Source: Jatrophihabitans cynanchi
Lineage (GTDB): Bacteria > Actinomycetota > Actinomycetes > Mycobacteriales > Jatrophihabitantaceae
Length of the DNA: 64,000 nucleotides
Assembly: GCF_027247405.1 (NCBI RefSeq)
Contig: NZ_CP097463.1
Span: 3,100,001-3,164,000, forward strand
Reading direction: 5' to 3'
Shown: piece after piece, positions 38,070 through 47,256 of the stretch
Numbering within the stretch: position 1 is the stretch's first letter
Layout: the number at the start of each line of letters is the position of its first letter
Program-made: the position numbers and the translations under genes
Notes under the pieces: model-generated
Database searches by the model: none
What the model was told of the DNA's origin: nothing
The model's input: only the letters and a program-made list of their open reading frames with translations

Positions 38070-38858
38070 ATGTTGCAGTATCCCGTCGCACCCGGGCTGT
38101 TCGAGCGTCGCGCCGAGTTGGCCGATACGTTCAACTCGGCCGTGCCATGTCGGCATGTCGTCATCGACGACTTCCTCGACGCCGAGTACGCGCAGCGGTT
38201 ATACGAAGATCTGCCGCAGCCTGACGAGATGCCAAAGTCGCGCGACTACATGTTCAGTGACAAGCGCGAACTATCCACGCTTGACAGGCACTCGGAGATC
38301 TCCCGTCAGCTGCATGACGTCTTCATGAGTAAGGAATTCGCAGAGTTCTTGGAGCCGCTTGCGCGTCACGAGGTCTTCATCGACCCAGAATACGTCGGTG
38401 GGGGCTTTCATGCCGGTGCGGAAGGCAGCTTCCTTGACCTGCACTGCGACTTCAACATTCACCCCGCGCACCAGGATTGGCTCCGGGAGTTCAACATATT
38501 GCTGTACCTCAACCCGGGCTGGCAGCCTGAGTGGGGAGGTCACTTGCTACTCACGGACGACCCGTCCGTGCCGACGATCGAGGTCGAACCGAGGTTCAAC
38601 CGCCTTGTGATCATGGAGTCGACCGACCGGTCGTTCCACGGTTACAAGCGCATCAGTTTTCCGCCTGGTCGCTCACGGCGCTCGATCGCTGCCTACGCCT
38701 ACTCGATCGTGCCGGTTGGCAGCATCTCGCGCCACACGACCAATTGGGTACCTCGGGACGGCAGCCCCTTCAAGCGGGTGCTAGCCAAGAACTGGAACTG
38801 GATCGTGCTTACCAAGAACAAGTTCTTTGGTAGTGGCACTCTCAAGAACCGCCGATAG
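38070..38858 (+). CDS. 2-oxoglutarate/Fe(II)-dependent oxygenase
   Basis: 262 residues. The HxD iron pair is in FLDLHCDFNIHPAHQDWLREFN near residue 128, the distal His is in ESTDRSFHGYKRISFPPGRSRRSIAAYAYS near residue 190, and the 2OG-binding Arg follows. The LLYLNPGWQPEWGGHLLL strand between them is typical of the prolyl-4-hydroxylase-like superfamily found in polysaccharide clusters. It could hydroxylate a sugar, lipid or protein; the substrate is unknown. Confidence 0.82.
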   Translation: MLQYPVAPGLFERRAELADTFNSAVPCRHVVIDDFLDAEYAQRLYEDLPQPDEMPKSRDYMFSDKRELSTLDRHSEISRQLHDVFMSKEFAEFLEPLARHEVFIDPEYVGGGFHAGAEGSFLDLHCDFNIHPAHQDWLREFNILLYLNPGWQPEWGGHLLLTDDPSVPTIEVEPRFNRLVIMESTDRSFHGYKRISFPPGRSRRSIAAYAYSIVPVGSISRHTTNWVPRDGSPFKRVLAKNWNWIVLTKNKFFGSGTLKNRR

Positions 38859-39957
38859 CAGCTTGACCGTTCATCCGTTTCTCTTCGTTCATCCGTCCGA
38901 CGAGCTTTACGGCGCCGATCGCATGCTCCTGGAGATGCTGGCAGCGTTGCCAAAAGAACAGCCTACAGAGGTGTGGCTACCTACCGATCTCGTCCATCCG
39001 GTTGCTCCACTGTGCGCCGAAATCGCTGCTCTCGGAATCACTGTTCGGCACGTGGACTTGCCGGTTCTGCGCCGTGCCTACCGTGCGCCGGGTGCGTTGT
39101 TCGCGCTTCAACGACGCTGCCGCGCGTTCGCTAGGGAACTGCGTCTGGTCAAGGCGGCGACCGTGTACTGCACAACCAGCGCAACATTCCTGGCGGCGGC
39201 GGTCGCCCGCCACGTCGGCGTTCCGTGCGTCGTCGGACACGTTCAGGAGATCTGGACGCGCGGCGACAGGCGTATTCTCGCTCCGCTGGCGCGACATTGT
39301 GAGCGCCTGGTTGCGATCTCCTCGCCGGTCGCGGAGTCGCTCACACCGCGCCTGCGTGCACGTACGTCCATCGTCCCGAACGCAACCCCCGAACCGGCTA
39401 CGCGCACCCCGCTCGATGACCATGCCGGACCGCTTCGCTTTGTGATTGCGAGCCGGTGGAACGGTTGGAAGGGTCACCGAACGCTACTTGCGGCGTGGGA
39501 CCGGCTTACCACGTCTGCACAGCTGGTCATCTTGGGTGGGCCGCCACCGAGCGGTGAGAGCGTCGACGTGCACGCCATGGTCGCAGGCCTGCGTCGTCCT
39601 GAGACGGTGAGCGTTGTCGGGGAGGTCGTCGACCCTTCGGCCTTCATCGATGCGGCCGACGTCGTACTCGTGCCGTCCGACCAGGCTGAGCCATTCGGGT
39701 TGGTCGCCATTGAAGCGTTCGCGATGGGACGCCCGGTCATCGGGAGCGCCGCAGGAGGATTGCGCGACATCATCACGCCGCAGCAGGATGGGTGGCTTTT
39801 TCCGCCGGGTGACGTCGATGCCCTCGTCGGACTGCTGTCCGGTTTGACTCGATCCGAGGTCACCGCTGCGGGGAGTGAGGCGCGGCGAACGTACCAAGAC
39901 CGATACAAGAGTGAGAGCTATGCCGTGCGGTGGCGCAAAGCTGTGTTCGATCAATGA
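38833..39957 (+). CDS. Family 4 glycosyltransferase
   Basis: 374 residues from the GTG at 38833, which overlaps the dioxygenase end by 26 bases; a TTG at 38827 is also open. The N-terminal FVHPSDELYGADRMLLEML motif is typical of exopolysaccharide GT4 enzymes, and the C-terminal SDQAEPFGLVAIEAFAMGRPVIGSAAGGLRDII contains the E-x7-E nucleotide-sugar site. It probably adds a sugar to the lipid-linked repeat unit. Base composition is lower in GC than the rml genes. Confidence 0.85.
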   Translation: MALSRTADSSLTVHPFLFVHPSDELYGADRMLLEMLAALPKEQPTEVWLPTDLVHPVAPLCAEIAALGITVRHVDLPVLRRAYRAPGALFALQRRCRAFARELRLVKAATVYCTTSATFLAAAVARHVGVPCVVGHVQEIWTRGDRRILAPLARHCERLVAISSPVAESLTPRLRARTSIVPNATPEPATRTPLDDHAGPLRFVIASRWNGWKGHRTLLAAWDRLTTSAQLVILGGPPPSGESVDVHAMVAGLRRPETVSVVGEVVDPSAFIDAADVVLVPSDQAEPFGLVAIEAFAMGRPVIGSAAGGLRDIITPQQDGWLFPPGDVDALVGLLSGLTRSEVTAAGSEARRTYQDRYKSESYAVRWRKAVFDQ

Positions 39958-40011
39958 CCGGTATGGAGTGCTGGCGCGGCTAGTGTGAGCACCACGTCGG
40001 CGATGCCGCGC

Positions 40012-40749
40012 TCAGCGCCGAAAACGCGCTTCGCGAATCGCAGATCCGTGGGTGAGGGCTTCGCCGAGGGTGCGCGCCGCCAAGCCGCGCTCGCGGTACG
40101 CATCGAGGATGCCGAGTGCGACCTGACCGCGGTCCACCGTGGGAGCCGGTCCGTTGGCGACGCTATCCCTTGCATCGGCGAAGCCGTCATGGCACAGCAC
40201 GATCGATCCGGCGTGCACCGTCTCGTGAACGCGCGCGACCCGTGCCTCGTCTGCCATCGGCTTCCAGTCCCAGCTACTGCAGCCCCACAGGACGGGCGTC
40301 AGGCCGGCGCGCCGCATCGCCATCCACGTCGCGGGTGTCTGCGCGCCGTATGGGGGGCGGATCCAGCGCACCGGCCGTCCCGTGCGGTCTTCCAATTCAG
40401 CGCGGCCGGCAGCAGATCGCTGGCGGACCTCGGCTGCTGAGAATGAGGTCAACCGACGGTGATCAAGGCCGTGCAGTGCGATCTCGTGACCCGCGGCGAC
40501 GACCTCACCGAGCAGGCTGGGATACAAGCGGGCGCGGCTCACGAGAACGAAGAAGGTTGCTCGCGCGTCGTGCGTGGCGAGTGCGGCCAAGACACGTTCG
40601 GTCCCGCCCGGCTCTGGTCCGTCGTCGTAGGTGAGCACAGCCGTGGGGACCGTCGTTCGTACAGCGACCACCGAGCCAACGGGCGCGGCCAGGCGCCGGA
40701 CCCGCCTCTTGAGCCTTGCAGGATCCGAGGATGAAGCCGACGCGGTCAT
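40012..40749 (-). CDS. Polysaccharide deacetylase (CE4)
   Basis: 245 residues from the ATG at 40749. NodB motifs are in order: LTYDDGPEPGGTERVL (motif 1, catalytic Asp-Asp), GHEIALHGLDHRRL (motif 2, metal His pair in an H-x3-H with Leu-Asp), RWIRPPYGAQTP (motif 3), LWGCSSWDW (motif 4) and IVLCHDG (motif 5). No signal peptide is clear in the 40 N-terminal residues. It removes N-acetyl groups from a polysaccharide or a precursor. It begins four bases after the GT2 gene, so they form one operon. Confidence 0.88.
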   Translation of the reverse strand: MTASASSSDPARLKRRVRRLAAPVGSVVAVRTTVPTAVLTYDDGPEPGGTERVLAALATHDARATFFVLVSRARLYPSLLGEVVAAGHEIALHGLDHRRLTSFSAAEVRQRSAAGRAELEDRTGRPVRWIRPPYGAQTPATWMAMRRAGLTPVLWGCSSWDWKPMADEARVARVHETVHAGSIVLCHDGFADARDSVANGPAPTVDRGQVALGILDAYRERGLAARTLGEALTHGSAIREARFRR

Positions 40750-40753
40750 TCGA

Positions 40754-41704
40754 TCAGGCCTCCCGAGCCGCGCTGCGCGCGTATTCGTCGAACCGCGCAC
40801 CCCGCGCTCCTGCCAGCATGCCTTGGCCGCGACGGAGGGTGCGCATACCTCGTGCCTCATGCCGCTCTATGCCGAATAGCCGACCAATTCCGAACCTGAC
40901 TCCGCCGCCGGCGATTCGCAGCGAGCCGTGTGCCGCGTACCGAAGTCGTGACAGGTAGCGTCGCGCCGCAGTGTCGGCGAGATATTGATCGGCAATCGCA
41001 GTGCAGTTACCCACCCGCCATGCGCGCTGCAGCACCCAGTTGCGAGTTGCTCGCTCTGGCGATACGAAGTCGTCGGCGACCGATTCATCGCACCACAAGA
41101 TCCGACCGCCGCGCCGTACGATCAGCCGGCTGAACAGTGTGTCCTCACCGCCGCTCAGTCCCAGTCGCGGGTCGAAGCGCACGTCAAGCGCGCGAACTTG
41201 TCGAAGGTCAAGAAGCAGGTTCCCAGCCGCCGCGACGGCCATTCCCGTGCCTGTCCGTCGTCGGGCGCGGTTGAAGAAGCCGCCGGCCACCACCCAGCTG
41301 TCAGCGTCGTCGGGAACATTGAAGAACACTCGTCCCATGACTGCCGCCGGGCGCGTCGGCAGCCACGTGTCGATCAGCGCGCTGAGCCAGCCAGGCCGTG
41401 GCACCTCGTCATCGTCGATGAACGACAGCAAGTCCGCATCTCCGGCCTCGTCCAACGCACGGTTGCGACCGGCACTAATACCGGGGGCCGGTTCGTGCAC
41501 GTAACGCACGCGATCGTCCCCGAGACCCTCGACCGCTGATCGCGCGCTGGCGGCGGGATCATTGTCGACGACAAGTACCGTCCCCGTGACACGCCCATCG
41601 GCGTCCATCTCTCGCACCTGGGCGAGGATCGCGTCAAGGCTGACTAGCAATCGATCGGGTCGCTGATAGGTCAGGACGCCGACGACGAGCGTGTGCAACG
41701 GCAT
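40754..41704 (-). CDS. Family 2 glycosyltransferase (paralogue of the one at 50003-50992)
   Basis: 316 residues from the ATG at 41704, with GGAGGG just before it. GT-A fold: VVGVLTYQRPDRLLVSLD, VLVVDNDPAAS, the PGISAGRNRALDEAGDADLLSFIDDDEVP Asp cluster that binds nucleotide sugar and metal, and later GGEDTLFSRLIVRRGGRILW. The same blocks, including PGISAARNRALDE and FIDDDEEP, recur in the second GT2 of the island, so the two are paralogues. Operon with the CE4 deacetylase. Confidence 0.88.
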   Translation of the reverse strand: MPLHTLVVGVLTYQRPDRLLVSLDAILAQVREMDADGRVTGTVLVVDNDPAASARSAVEGLGDDRVRYVHEPAPGISAGRNRALDEAGDADLLSFIDDDEVPRPGWLSALIDTWLPTRPAAVMGRVFFNVPDDADSWVVAGGFFNRARRRTGTGMAVAAAGNLLLDLRQVRALDVRFDPRLGLSGGEDTLFSRLIVRRGGRILWCDESVADDFVSPERATRNWVLQRAWRVGNCTAIADQYLADTAARRYLSRLRYAAHGSLRIAGGGVRFGIGRLFGIERHEARGMRTLRRGQGMLAGARGARFDEYARSAAREA

Positions 41705-41752
41705 CCCTCCATGGGCTGACGCGCGCAGCTGCGCGACAGCAAGCGCTCTCCG

Positions 41753-41905
41753 ATGACCGGAGCGATCGTATGTGGCCGGCTGATCTTCATCCACTCGTCC
41801 GACGGACTCTACGGTGCCGACGAACGGCCGGACCGGTTGACAAGCCGAAGCGGCGGGCGCGTCGCGAATGTCCGGACGTCCGTTCGTCGCGTGAGGTCCG
41901 TGTAG
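41753..41905 (+). pseudogene. Truncated N-terminus of a family 4 glycosyltransferase
   Basis: A 50-codon frame reads MTGAIVCGRLIFIHSSDGLYGADERP and then becomes Arg/Val-rich and stops. The segment IFIHSSDGLYGAD matches the start of the intact GT4 at 38833 (LFVHPSDELYGAD) in 9 or 10 of 13 positions, on the same strand. After that all similarity is lost. It looks like the 5' stub of a deleted glycosyltransferase gene left behind in the 330-bp gap before the lipoprotein. Confidence 0.55.
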
Positions 41906-41959
41906 AGGGCATCAGTCGGACATCCCACGACGCATCTGGCGCTAACGCGGATTTCAACC

Positions 41960-41965
41960 TATGAT
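41960..41965 (+). promoter_or_regulatory. Candidate -10 of the lipoprotein/1481-residue protein operon
   Basis: TATGAT, 70 bases before the lipoprotein ATG. No clear -35. Confidence 0.3.
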
Positions 41966-42005
41966 CTGGAAGGTCGGCCCGCGCCTAGGCGCTGCCGCCA
42001 CGCAT

Positions 42006-42027
42006 TCGGGGGAATGATTCGGGGGAA
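42006..42027 (+). promoter_or_regulatory. Double TCGGGGGAA motif before the lipoprotein
   Basis: Two perfect TCGGGGGAA copies (42006-42014, 42019-42027) 13 bases apart. The second ends seven bases before the ATG at 42035, normal ribosome-site spacing, and forms GATTC-GGGG-GAATC. Confidence 0.55.
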
Positions 42028-42034
42028 TCGGCAA

Positions 42035-42742
42035 ATGCAGGCTCTGTCTGCTGTGCTACGCCGCACAGTTTTTCTACCTGTTCAGGTCACGGGAGTTGCG
42101 GTGCTCTGCGCCGCCGTCCTCGTCGGCTGCACGGCCGGCGCGAACACGCATCGGGCCGCGGCACCAAGTGCGGCGACGACTGCCTCGGGACCCTCGGCGG
42201 CGGCAGAAAAGTCTACCCCCCGTCCGCATGCTGCTACTACTCCCGTAGCGCCGCCTCAGCCCGGCAACATCCATCAGAACGTGCGCGCTGAGAAGGTGAT
42301 CACCAGACCACCGGTGGCGTTGCACGCTGTTGCTGATTTCGGAACTGGAGTTTCCGCGCGGATAACATCGATCAAGGCCGTCAAGGTTCAGGCCGTCGGG
42401 CCGGGCTCTGTTTCCGGCCCCGGCCTGAACGTCGTCATCCAGGTCACGAACCACACGGCGAAGGCGCTCAATCTCAACAACGCGGTTGCGAGCGTTGCCA
42501 GCGCTGATGGCACGCCCGGCGTGCTGATGGTATTCACGCCGAACGAGGGCGGCGACGAGGACATCCCGCTACCGGGGCCGGACAGCTTCTCGCATCCGAT
42601 GAACGGCTCGCTACTTCCGCGGGCGACAGCTAGCGGTACCTACGTCTTCACGATTCCGGTCGTCAATCGCAATCCGATCACCGTCAGTTTCAGCTACGCC
42701 GGTGGCGGTCCGGTAGTGCTCTTCAAGGGGGACGCTTCATGA
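42035..42742 (+). CDS. Secreted lipoprotein, partner of the downstream giant protein
   Basis: 235 residues from the ATG at 42035; an ATG 21 bases earlier falls inside the first motif copy. A lipoprotein signal ends in AVLVGC with the lipidated Cys near residue 31. A Ser/Thr/Ala/Pro-rich spacer follows to about residue 75, then one beta-sandwich-like domain (VSARITSIKAVKVQAVGPGSVSGP, LNVVIQVTNHTAKALNLN), which resembles DUF4352-like immunoglobulin folds. The stop overlaps the ATG of the 1481-residue gene, so the two are made together. Confidence 0.75.
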   Translation: MQALSAVLRRTVFLPVQVTGVAVLCAAVLVGCTAGANTHRAAAPSAATTASGPSAAAEKSTPRPHAATTPVAPPQPGNIHQNVRAEKVITRPPVALHAVADFGTGVSARITSIKAVKVQAVGPGSVSGPGLNVVIQVTNHTAKALNLNNAVASVASADGTPGVLMVFTPNEGGDEDIPLPGPDSFSHPMNGSLLPRATASGTYVFTIPVVNRNPITVSFSYAGGGPVVLFKGDAS

Positions 42743-45700
42743 GCAGGCGCGCAGCATCACTGGTCGCCGCAGCGGCCACGGTTCTCGGCGGGCTGGTCGC
42801 GCCACTCGCGCTCGGTGTCGGCCCTGCCGCCGCCGACACGGTGTCGGGACCGCCCCCCGTCATTCAGCGCACGCCGAGCGCGGTCACCGCTGACGGGCTG
42901 CCGACCGTGCAGATCGACGGCGTGGTCTGGTCCTTGGCTGTCGTCGGGAACACCGCCTACGCCGGCGGCAGCTTCGCGAACGCGCGACCCGCCGGCGCAG
43001 CGCCGGGTACCAACCTCACGCCGCGGAACAACCTGCTGTCGTTCAACCTGAGCACGGGCGTCCTGAACAACTCCTTCGCGCCGTCCCTCAACGCACAGGC
43101 TCTGGTGGTCACGGCATCGCCGGACGGATCGCGCATCTATGTCGGTGGTAGCTTCACGACCGCAAACGGCGTGCTGCGCGACCGCATCGCCGCGTACAGT
43201 ACGGCCACCGGCCAGCTGATCTCGAGCTTCGCGCCGAACCTCGACGCGACGGTCAACGCGATCACCGCCACAAACACGACCGTGTACGTCGGCGGAAACT
43301 TCTCGCGCGCCAACGGTGTGCCGCGCAGCCGACTGGCCGCCTTCAGCGCCGCAGACGGCTCTGTGCTCGGCTGGGCGCCGACAGCGGACGACAGCGTCAA
43401 GACGATGGTTCTGACTCCGGACAACAGCCGGGTCATCGTCGGCGGGATGTTCCTCAACCTTAACGGCTCGACGGCGTACGGCTTGGGCGCCCTCGACGCG
43501 AACAACGGCACACTGTTGCCGTGGGCTGCCACCAGTCTGATCCAAGAGGGCGGCTCCGGATCGTCCATCGCCGACCTCAGCACCGACGGAACCTCCATCT
43601 ACGGCGTGGGCTGGGCCTTCGGCTCGAACATATCCACCCTGGAAGGCGGATTCTCGGCCGACCCGAACTCGGGAACCCTTAACTGGATCGAGAACTGCTG
43701 GGGCGACGTCTATAACATCTTCGGCGTCAACGGGACCGTCTACAACGTCGGCCACAACCACGGCTGCACGGCGGTGAACGGGTTCCCCGACACGAACCCG
43801 CGCAACTTCCACCGTTCCATGGCGTTCACCGCGCAGGCGACCGGAACGCTCGGACACGACATCGGCAACCCCGACTCGCACAGCACGGACTTCTACGGTC
43901 AGCCTGCGCCGTCCATCATGGACTGGTGGCCCGACCTCGACATCGGCTCCTACACCGGTATGGACCAGGGTCCGTGGGCAGTTCGTGGCAACTCGCAGTA
44001 CCTCGTTCAAGGCGGCGAGTTCCAGCACGTGAACGGCGTCGCCCAGCAGGGTCTGGTGCGGTTCGCGGTGTCGTCCATAGCACCGAACAAGCAGGGCCCA
44101 CGGCTGTTGTCCGCTCAGCTGGCACCCAACCTCGTCGCACGATCAAGTTCGTCGGTCCGGGTCGCGTGGAGCACGGACTGGGACCGCGACGACAAGACCC
44201 TCACCTACACGCTGCAACGTGACGGCGTGGATGTGTACACGACGACGGCCGACGGACAGTTCTGGGATCTGCCCACAATGGGCATCATCGATACCGGGCT
44301 GAGCCCGGGCACTACGTACACCTATCGGGTGCGGGTCAACGATCCCGATGGCAACACGACGTGGGGGGCGACGTCTTCGATCACAACGCCGACCGGCTCC
44401 AGCGCGCCCGACGGTGCGTATGTCAAGGACGTATTGGGCGCTGGGGCGACCCACTACTGGCGGCTTGATCAAGCGGCAGGAAGCGTGAATTACGACTACG
44501 CAGGGTTCGACGACCTGACGCTCAACTCTGGCGTGACCCCCGGCGTGACCGGCGCTCTTCTGAACGACGCTGATACCGCATCGAGCTTCGACGGTTCGAC
44601 TGGACTGGGTGCGACCAGCAACGCCGTTCCGGGGCCGAACACATTCACGGTGTCGGCCTGGTTCTCCACGACACGTTCCGGTGGTGGAAAGATCGTCGGC
44701 TTCGGAGACAAGAACTCCGGAAACAGCAGCAATTACGACCGGCACATCTACATGGACAGCGCGGGCCGTATCAACTTCGGCGTGTACAACGGCGCTTCGT
44801 TCGTCATCACTTCGCCAAGTACCTACCGCGACGGCAGCTACCATTTCGCGGTGGGGACGCTATCAAGCGCTGGCATGGCTTTGTACATCGACGGCAAGCT
44901 GATCGGCACCAATGCCGGCACGACAGTGGGGCAGAGCTACAACGGCTACTGGCGGGTCGGGGGCGACTCGACGTGGAGTGGAAACCGTTACTTCAACGGC
45001 AGCATCGACGACGTCGCGATCTACCCCACCGCGCTCAGTGCGGCACAGATTCGCCAGCAATACGTCGACAGCGGACGCACGATCGTCGGCAGCACGGCGC
45101 CCTCGGACGGCTACGGCAGCACAGTCTGGAACGACTCGCCTGCCCTGTACTACCGGCTCGACGAGACCTCCGGAACCACGGCCACGGACCGGTCTGGCAA
45201 CACCAACAACGGTAGCTTTGCCGGCGGATACACCCTCGGCGTCGCAAGTCCGGTGAGCGGAGCCGGACACACGGCGGTCACTTTCGACGGCACGACGGGC
45301 ACCCTCGCGTCGGGCGCCCAGACCGCCGGGCCGAACGTCTACTCCGAGGAACTGTGGTTCAACACGACATCTACGTCGGGCGGCAAGCTAATCGGCTTCG
45401 GCAACGCACGCACGGGCAGCAGTTCAAACTATGACCGCCACGTGTACATGCTCGCTTCTGGTCAGCTCGTGTTCGGTACATACACCGGACAGATCAACGT
45501 GGCGACCTCGAGTGGCACTTACAACGACGGGAAATGGCACTACGTTGTCGCGACACAGGGCGCGGATGGAATGTCCCTGTATGTGGACGGGCAGCTAGTA
45601 GCCACCAACCCGCAAACGCAGGCGCAGAGCTTCAACGGTTACTGGCGGATTGGGGGTGACAATCTCAATGGCTGGGGTGCGAACAACGCCTACTTCGCCG

Positions 45701-47184
45701 GCACGATCGATGAGGCGGCGGTCTATCCGACCGAGCTCACGCCTGCCCAGGTGTCTGCGCACTACTTCTCCTCTCCCGCGGCTGTGAACGCACCGCCGGT
45801 CGCTTCCTTCACCTCTTCCACCAACGGGGCGAGCGCGGCGTTCGACGCGACGGCGTCCTCGGACCCGGATGGGACGATCGCAAGCTACGCGTGGGACTTC
45901 GGCGACACGGCGAGCGGTGTTGGTGTAACGCCATCGCATACGTACGCGGCCAGCGGCACCTATCACGTCACGCTCACAGTCACTGACAACCTGGGGGCGA
46001 CAAACTCCGTCACGCACGACGTCTCGGTGACTGTGCCAGCGAACCAACCTCCGGCTGCGGCCTTTACTTCATCGTGCAGCAACCTGGGTTGCTCGTTCGA
46101 TGCTGGGGGCTCCTCCGACCCTGACGGATCGGTGGCGTCGTACGCATGGGATTACGGCGACAGTTCGGCTGCCGGCTCCGGTGCGACGCCGCAGCACACC
46201 TACGCGTCGGGTGGCACCTATCACGTGACTCTGACTGTCACCGACAACCAGGGCGCAACCGGGACGGTGACGCACGACGTGACCGTCGCACCGCCGCCGA
46301 ACCAGCCGCCCACGGCTGCGTTCACCTCGTCGATTGACCTGCTCACTGCGAGTTTGGACGGCTCCGGTTCATCCGACCCGGACGGCTCGATAGCGTCGTA
46401 CTCCTGGGACTTCGGGGACGGTTCCGGAGCCGGGTCGGGCGCGACCACGCAGCACCTCTACTCGGCGCCGGGCTCGTATCAGGTCACGCTGACCGTGACG
46501 GACAATGACGGTGCCTCCGCCTTCATCACGAAGACGGTCACGGTCACGACGGTGGTTGCTGCTGACGCATTCGGTCGAACGGTGTCCACTGGTTGGGGCA
46601 CGGCAGACAGCGGAGGACCATGGACGCTCACCGGTACCGCGAGCAGGTTCTCGGTCGGCAGCGGTGTCGGAAAGGTCAACATCGAGGCGGGAGGCGTCGG
46701 TCCGACCGCATACCTGAACGCGGTTTCGCAGGACAACCTCAACGCTGTTGTCGACGCCTCGGTGAGCCAATCCTCCGGCAACGGTGATTACGTTCAGCTG
46801 ATCGGTAGGCACAGCGGCACGAGTGACTACCGGCTCAAGGTGATCTATCGCGCGGACGGAACCGTTCAGGCGTTGATGTCCAAGGTCGTCAGCGGTACGG
46901 ACACCACCCTGCGGTCGCTTGTCATACCCGGTCTCACCTACGTCGCGGGCGCGCCGCTGCGCATACGGTTCGTCGTGTCGGGGAATGGCACCGCCACCAG
47001 CTTGTCGGGAACGGTATGGCGCGTCGGGGCCACTGAGCCGGCTTCACCGCAGATCTCGGTGACTGACTCCACCGCGGCGCTCCAGTCGGCGGGAAGTTTC
47101 GGCATCCAGTCCTACATATCTGGCAACTCGACGGCTGTGCCGGTGGTGTACACCTATGACAACCTGACGGTCACGACCTCGTGA
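42739..47184 (+). CDS. Giant secreted protein: beta-propeller, FN3, two LamG, three PKD domains
   Basis: 1481 residues. Signal peptide to about residue 33. Residues 40-450 have repeated VYVGGSFTTANG / VYVGGNFSRANG blades as in delta-60/kelch-like propellers. Then FN3 (454-553), two laminin-G-like concanavalin domains (562-777 and 783-1013) with the shared YNGYWR(V/I)GGD core, three PKD domains (1014-1099, 1100-1184, 1185-1270) each with SSDPDGS(I/V)ASYAWDFGD-type cores, and a C-terminal domain (1270-1481) also found at the start of the PL14-like protein. No catalytic motif or LPXTG is seen. Probably a surface adhesin or polysaccharide-binding scaffold. Confidence 0.82.
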   Translation: MSRRAASLVAAAATVLGGLVAPLALGVGPAAADTVSGPPPVIQRTPSAVTADGLPTVQIDGVVWSLAVVGNTAYAGGSFANARPAGAAPGTNLTPRNNLLSFNLSTGVLNNSFAPSLNAQALVVTASPDGSRIYVGGSFTTANGVLRDRIAAYSTATGQLISSFAPNLDATVNAITATNTTVYVGGNFSRANGVPRSRLAAFSAADGSVLGWAPTADDSVKTMVLTPDNSRVIVGGMFLNLNGSTAYGLGALDANNGTLLPWAATSLIQEGGSGSSIADLSTDGTSIYGVGWAFGSNISTLEGGFSADPNSGTLNWIENCWGDVYNIFGVNGTVYNVGHNHGCTAVNGFPDTNPRNFHRSMAFTAQATGTLGHDIGNPDSHSTDFYGQPAPSIMDWWPDLDIGSYTGMDQGPWAVRGNSQYLVQGGEFQHVNGVAQQGLVRFAVSSIAPNKQGPRLLSAQLAPNLVARSSSSVRVAWSTDWDRDDKTLTYTLQRDGVDVYTTTADGQFWDLPTMGIIDTGLSPGTTYTYRVRVNDPDGNTTWGATSSITTPTGSSAPDGAYVKDVLGAGATHYWRLDQAAGSVNYDYAGFDDLTLNSGVTPGVTGALLNDADTASSFDGSTGLGATSNAVPGPNTFTVSAWFSTTRSGGGKIVGFGDKNSGNSSNYDRHIYMDSAGRINFGVYNGASFVITSPSTYRDGSYHFAVGTLSSAGMALYIDGKLIGTNAGTTVGQSYNGYWRVGGDSTWSGNRYFNGSIDDVAIYPTALSAAQIRQQYVDSGRTIVGSTAPSDGYGSTVWNDSPALYYRLDETSGTTATDRSGNTNNGSFAGGYTLGVASPVSGAGHTAVTFDGTTGTLASGAQTAGPNVYSEELWFNTTSTSGGKLIGFGNARTGSSSNYDRHVYMLASGQLVFGTYTGQINVATSSGTYNDGKWHYVVATQGADGMSLYVDGQLVATNPQTQAQSFNGYWRIGGDNLNGWGANNAYFAGTIDEAAVYPTELTPAQVSAHYFSSPAAVNAPPVASFTSSTNGASAAFDATASSDPDGTIASYAWDFGDTASGVGVTPSHTYAASGTYHVTLTVTDNLGATNSVTHDVSVTVPANQPPAAAFTSSCSNLGCSFDAGGSSDPDGSVASYAWDYGDSSAAGSGATPQHTYASGGTYHVTLTVTDNQGATGTVTHDVTVAPPPNQPPTAAFTSSIDLLTASLDGSGSSDPDGSIASYSWDFGDGSGAGSGATTQHLYSAPGSYQVTLTVTDNDGASAFITKTVTVTTVVAADAFGRTVSTGWGTADSGGPWTLTGTASRFSVGSGVGKVNIEAGGVGPTAYLNAVSQDNLNAVVDASVSQSSGNGDYVQLIGRHSGTSDYRLKVIYRADGTVQALMSKVVSGTDTTLRSLVIPGLTYVAGAPLRIRFVVSGNGTATSLSGTVWRVGATEPASPQISVTDSTAALQSAGSFGIQSYISGNSTAVPVVYTYDNLTVTTS

Positions 47185-47256
47185 CCCCGGTGTAGCGGGG
47201 CGGCCGTCGGTCATCGATCATGGTCCTGTTACGGAGGTAAAAGCGAAGGGCCGACG

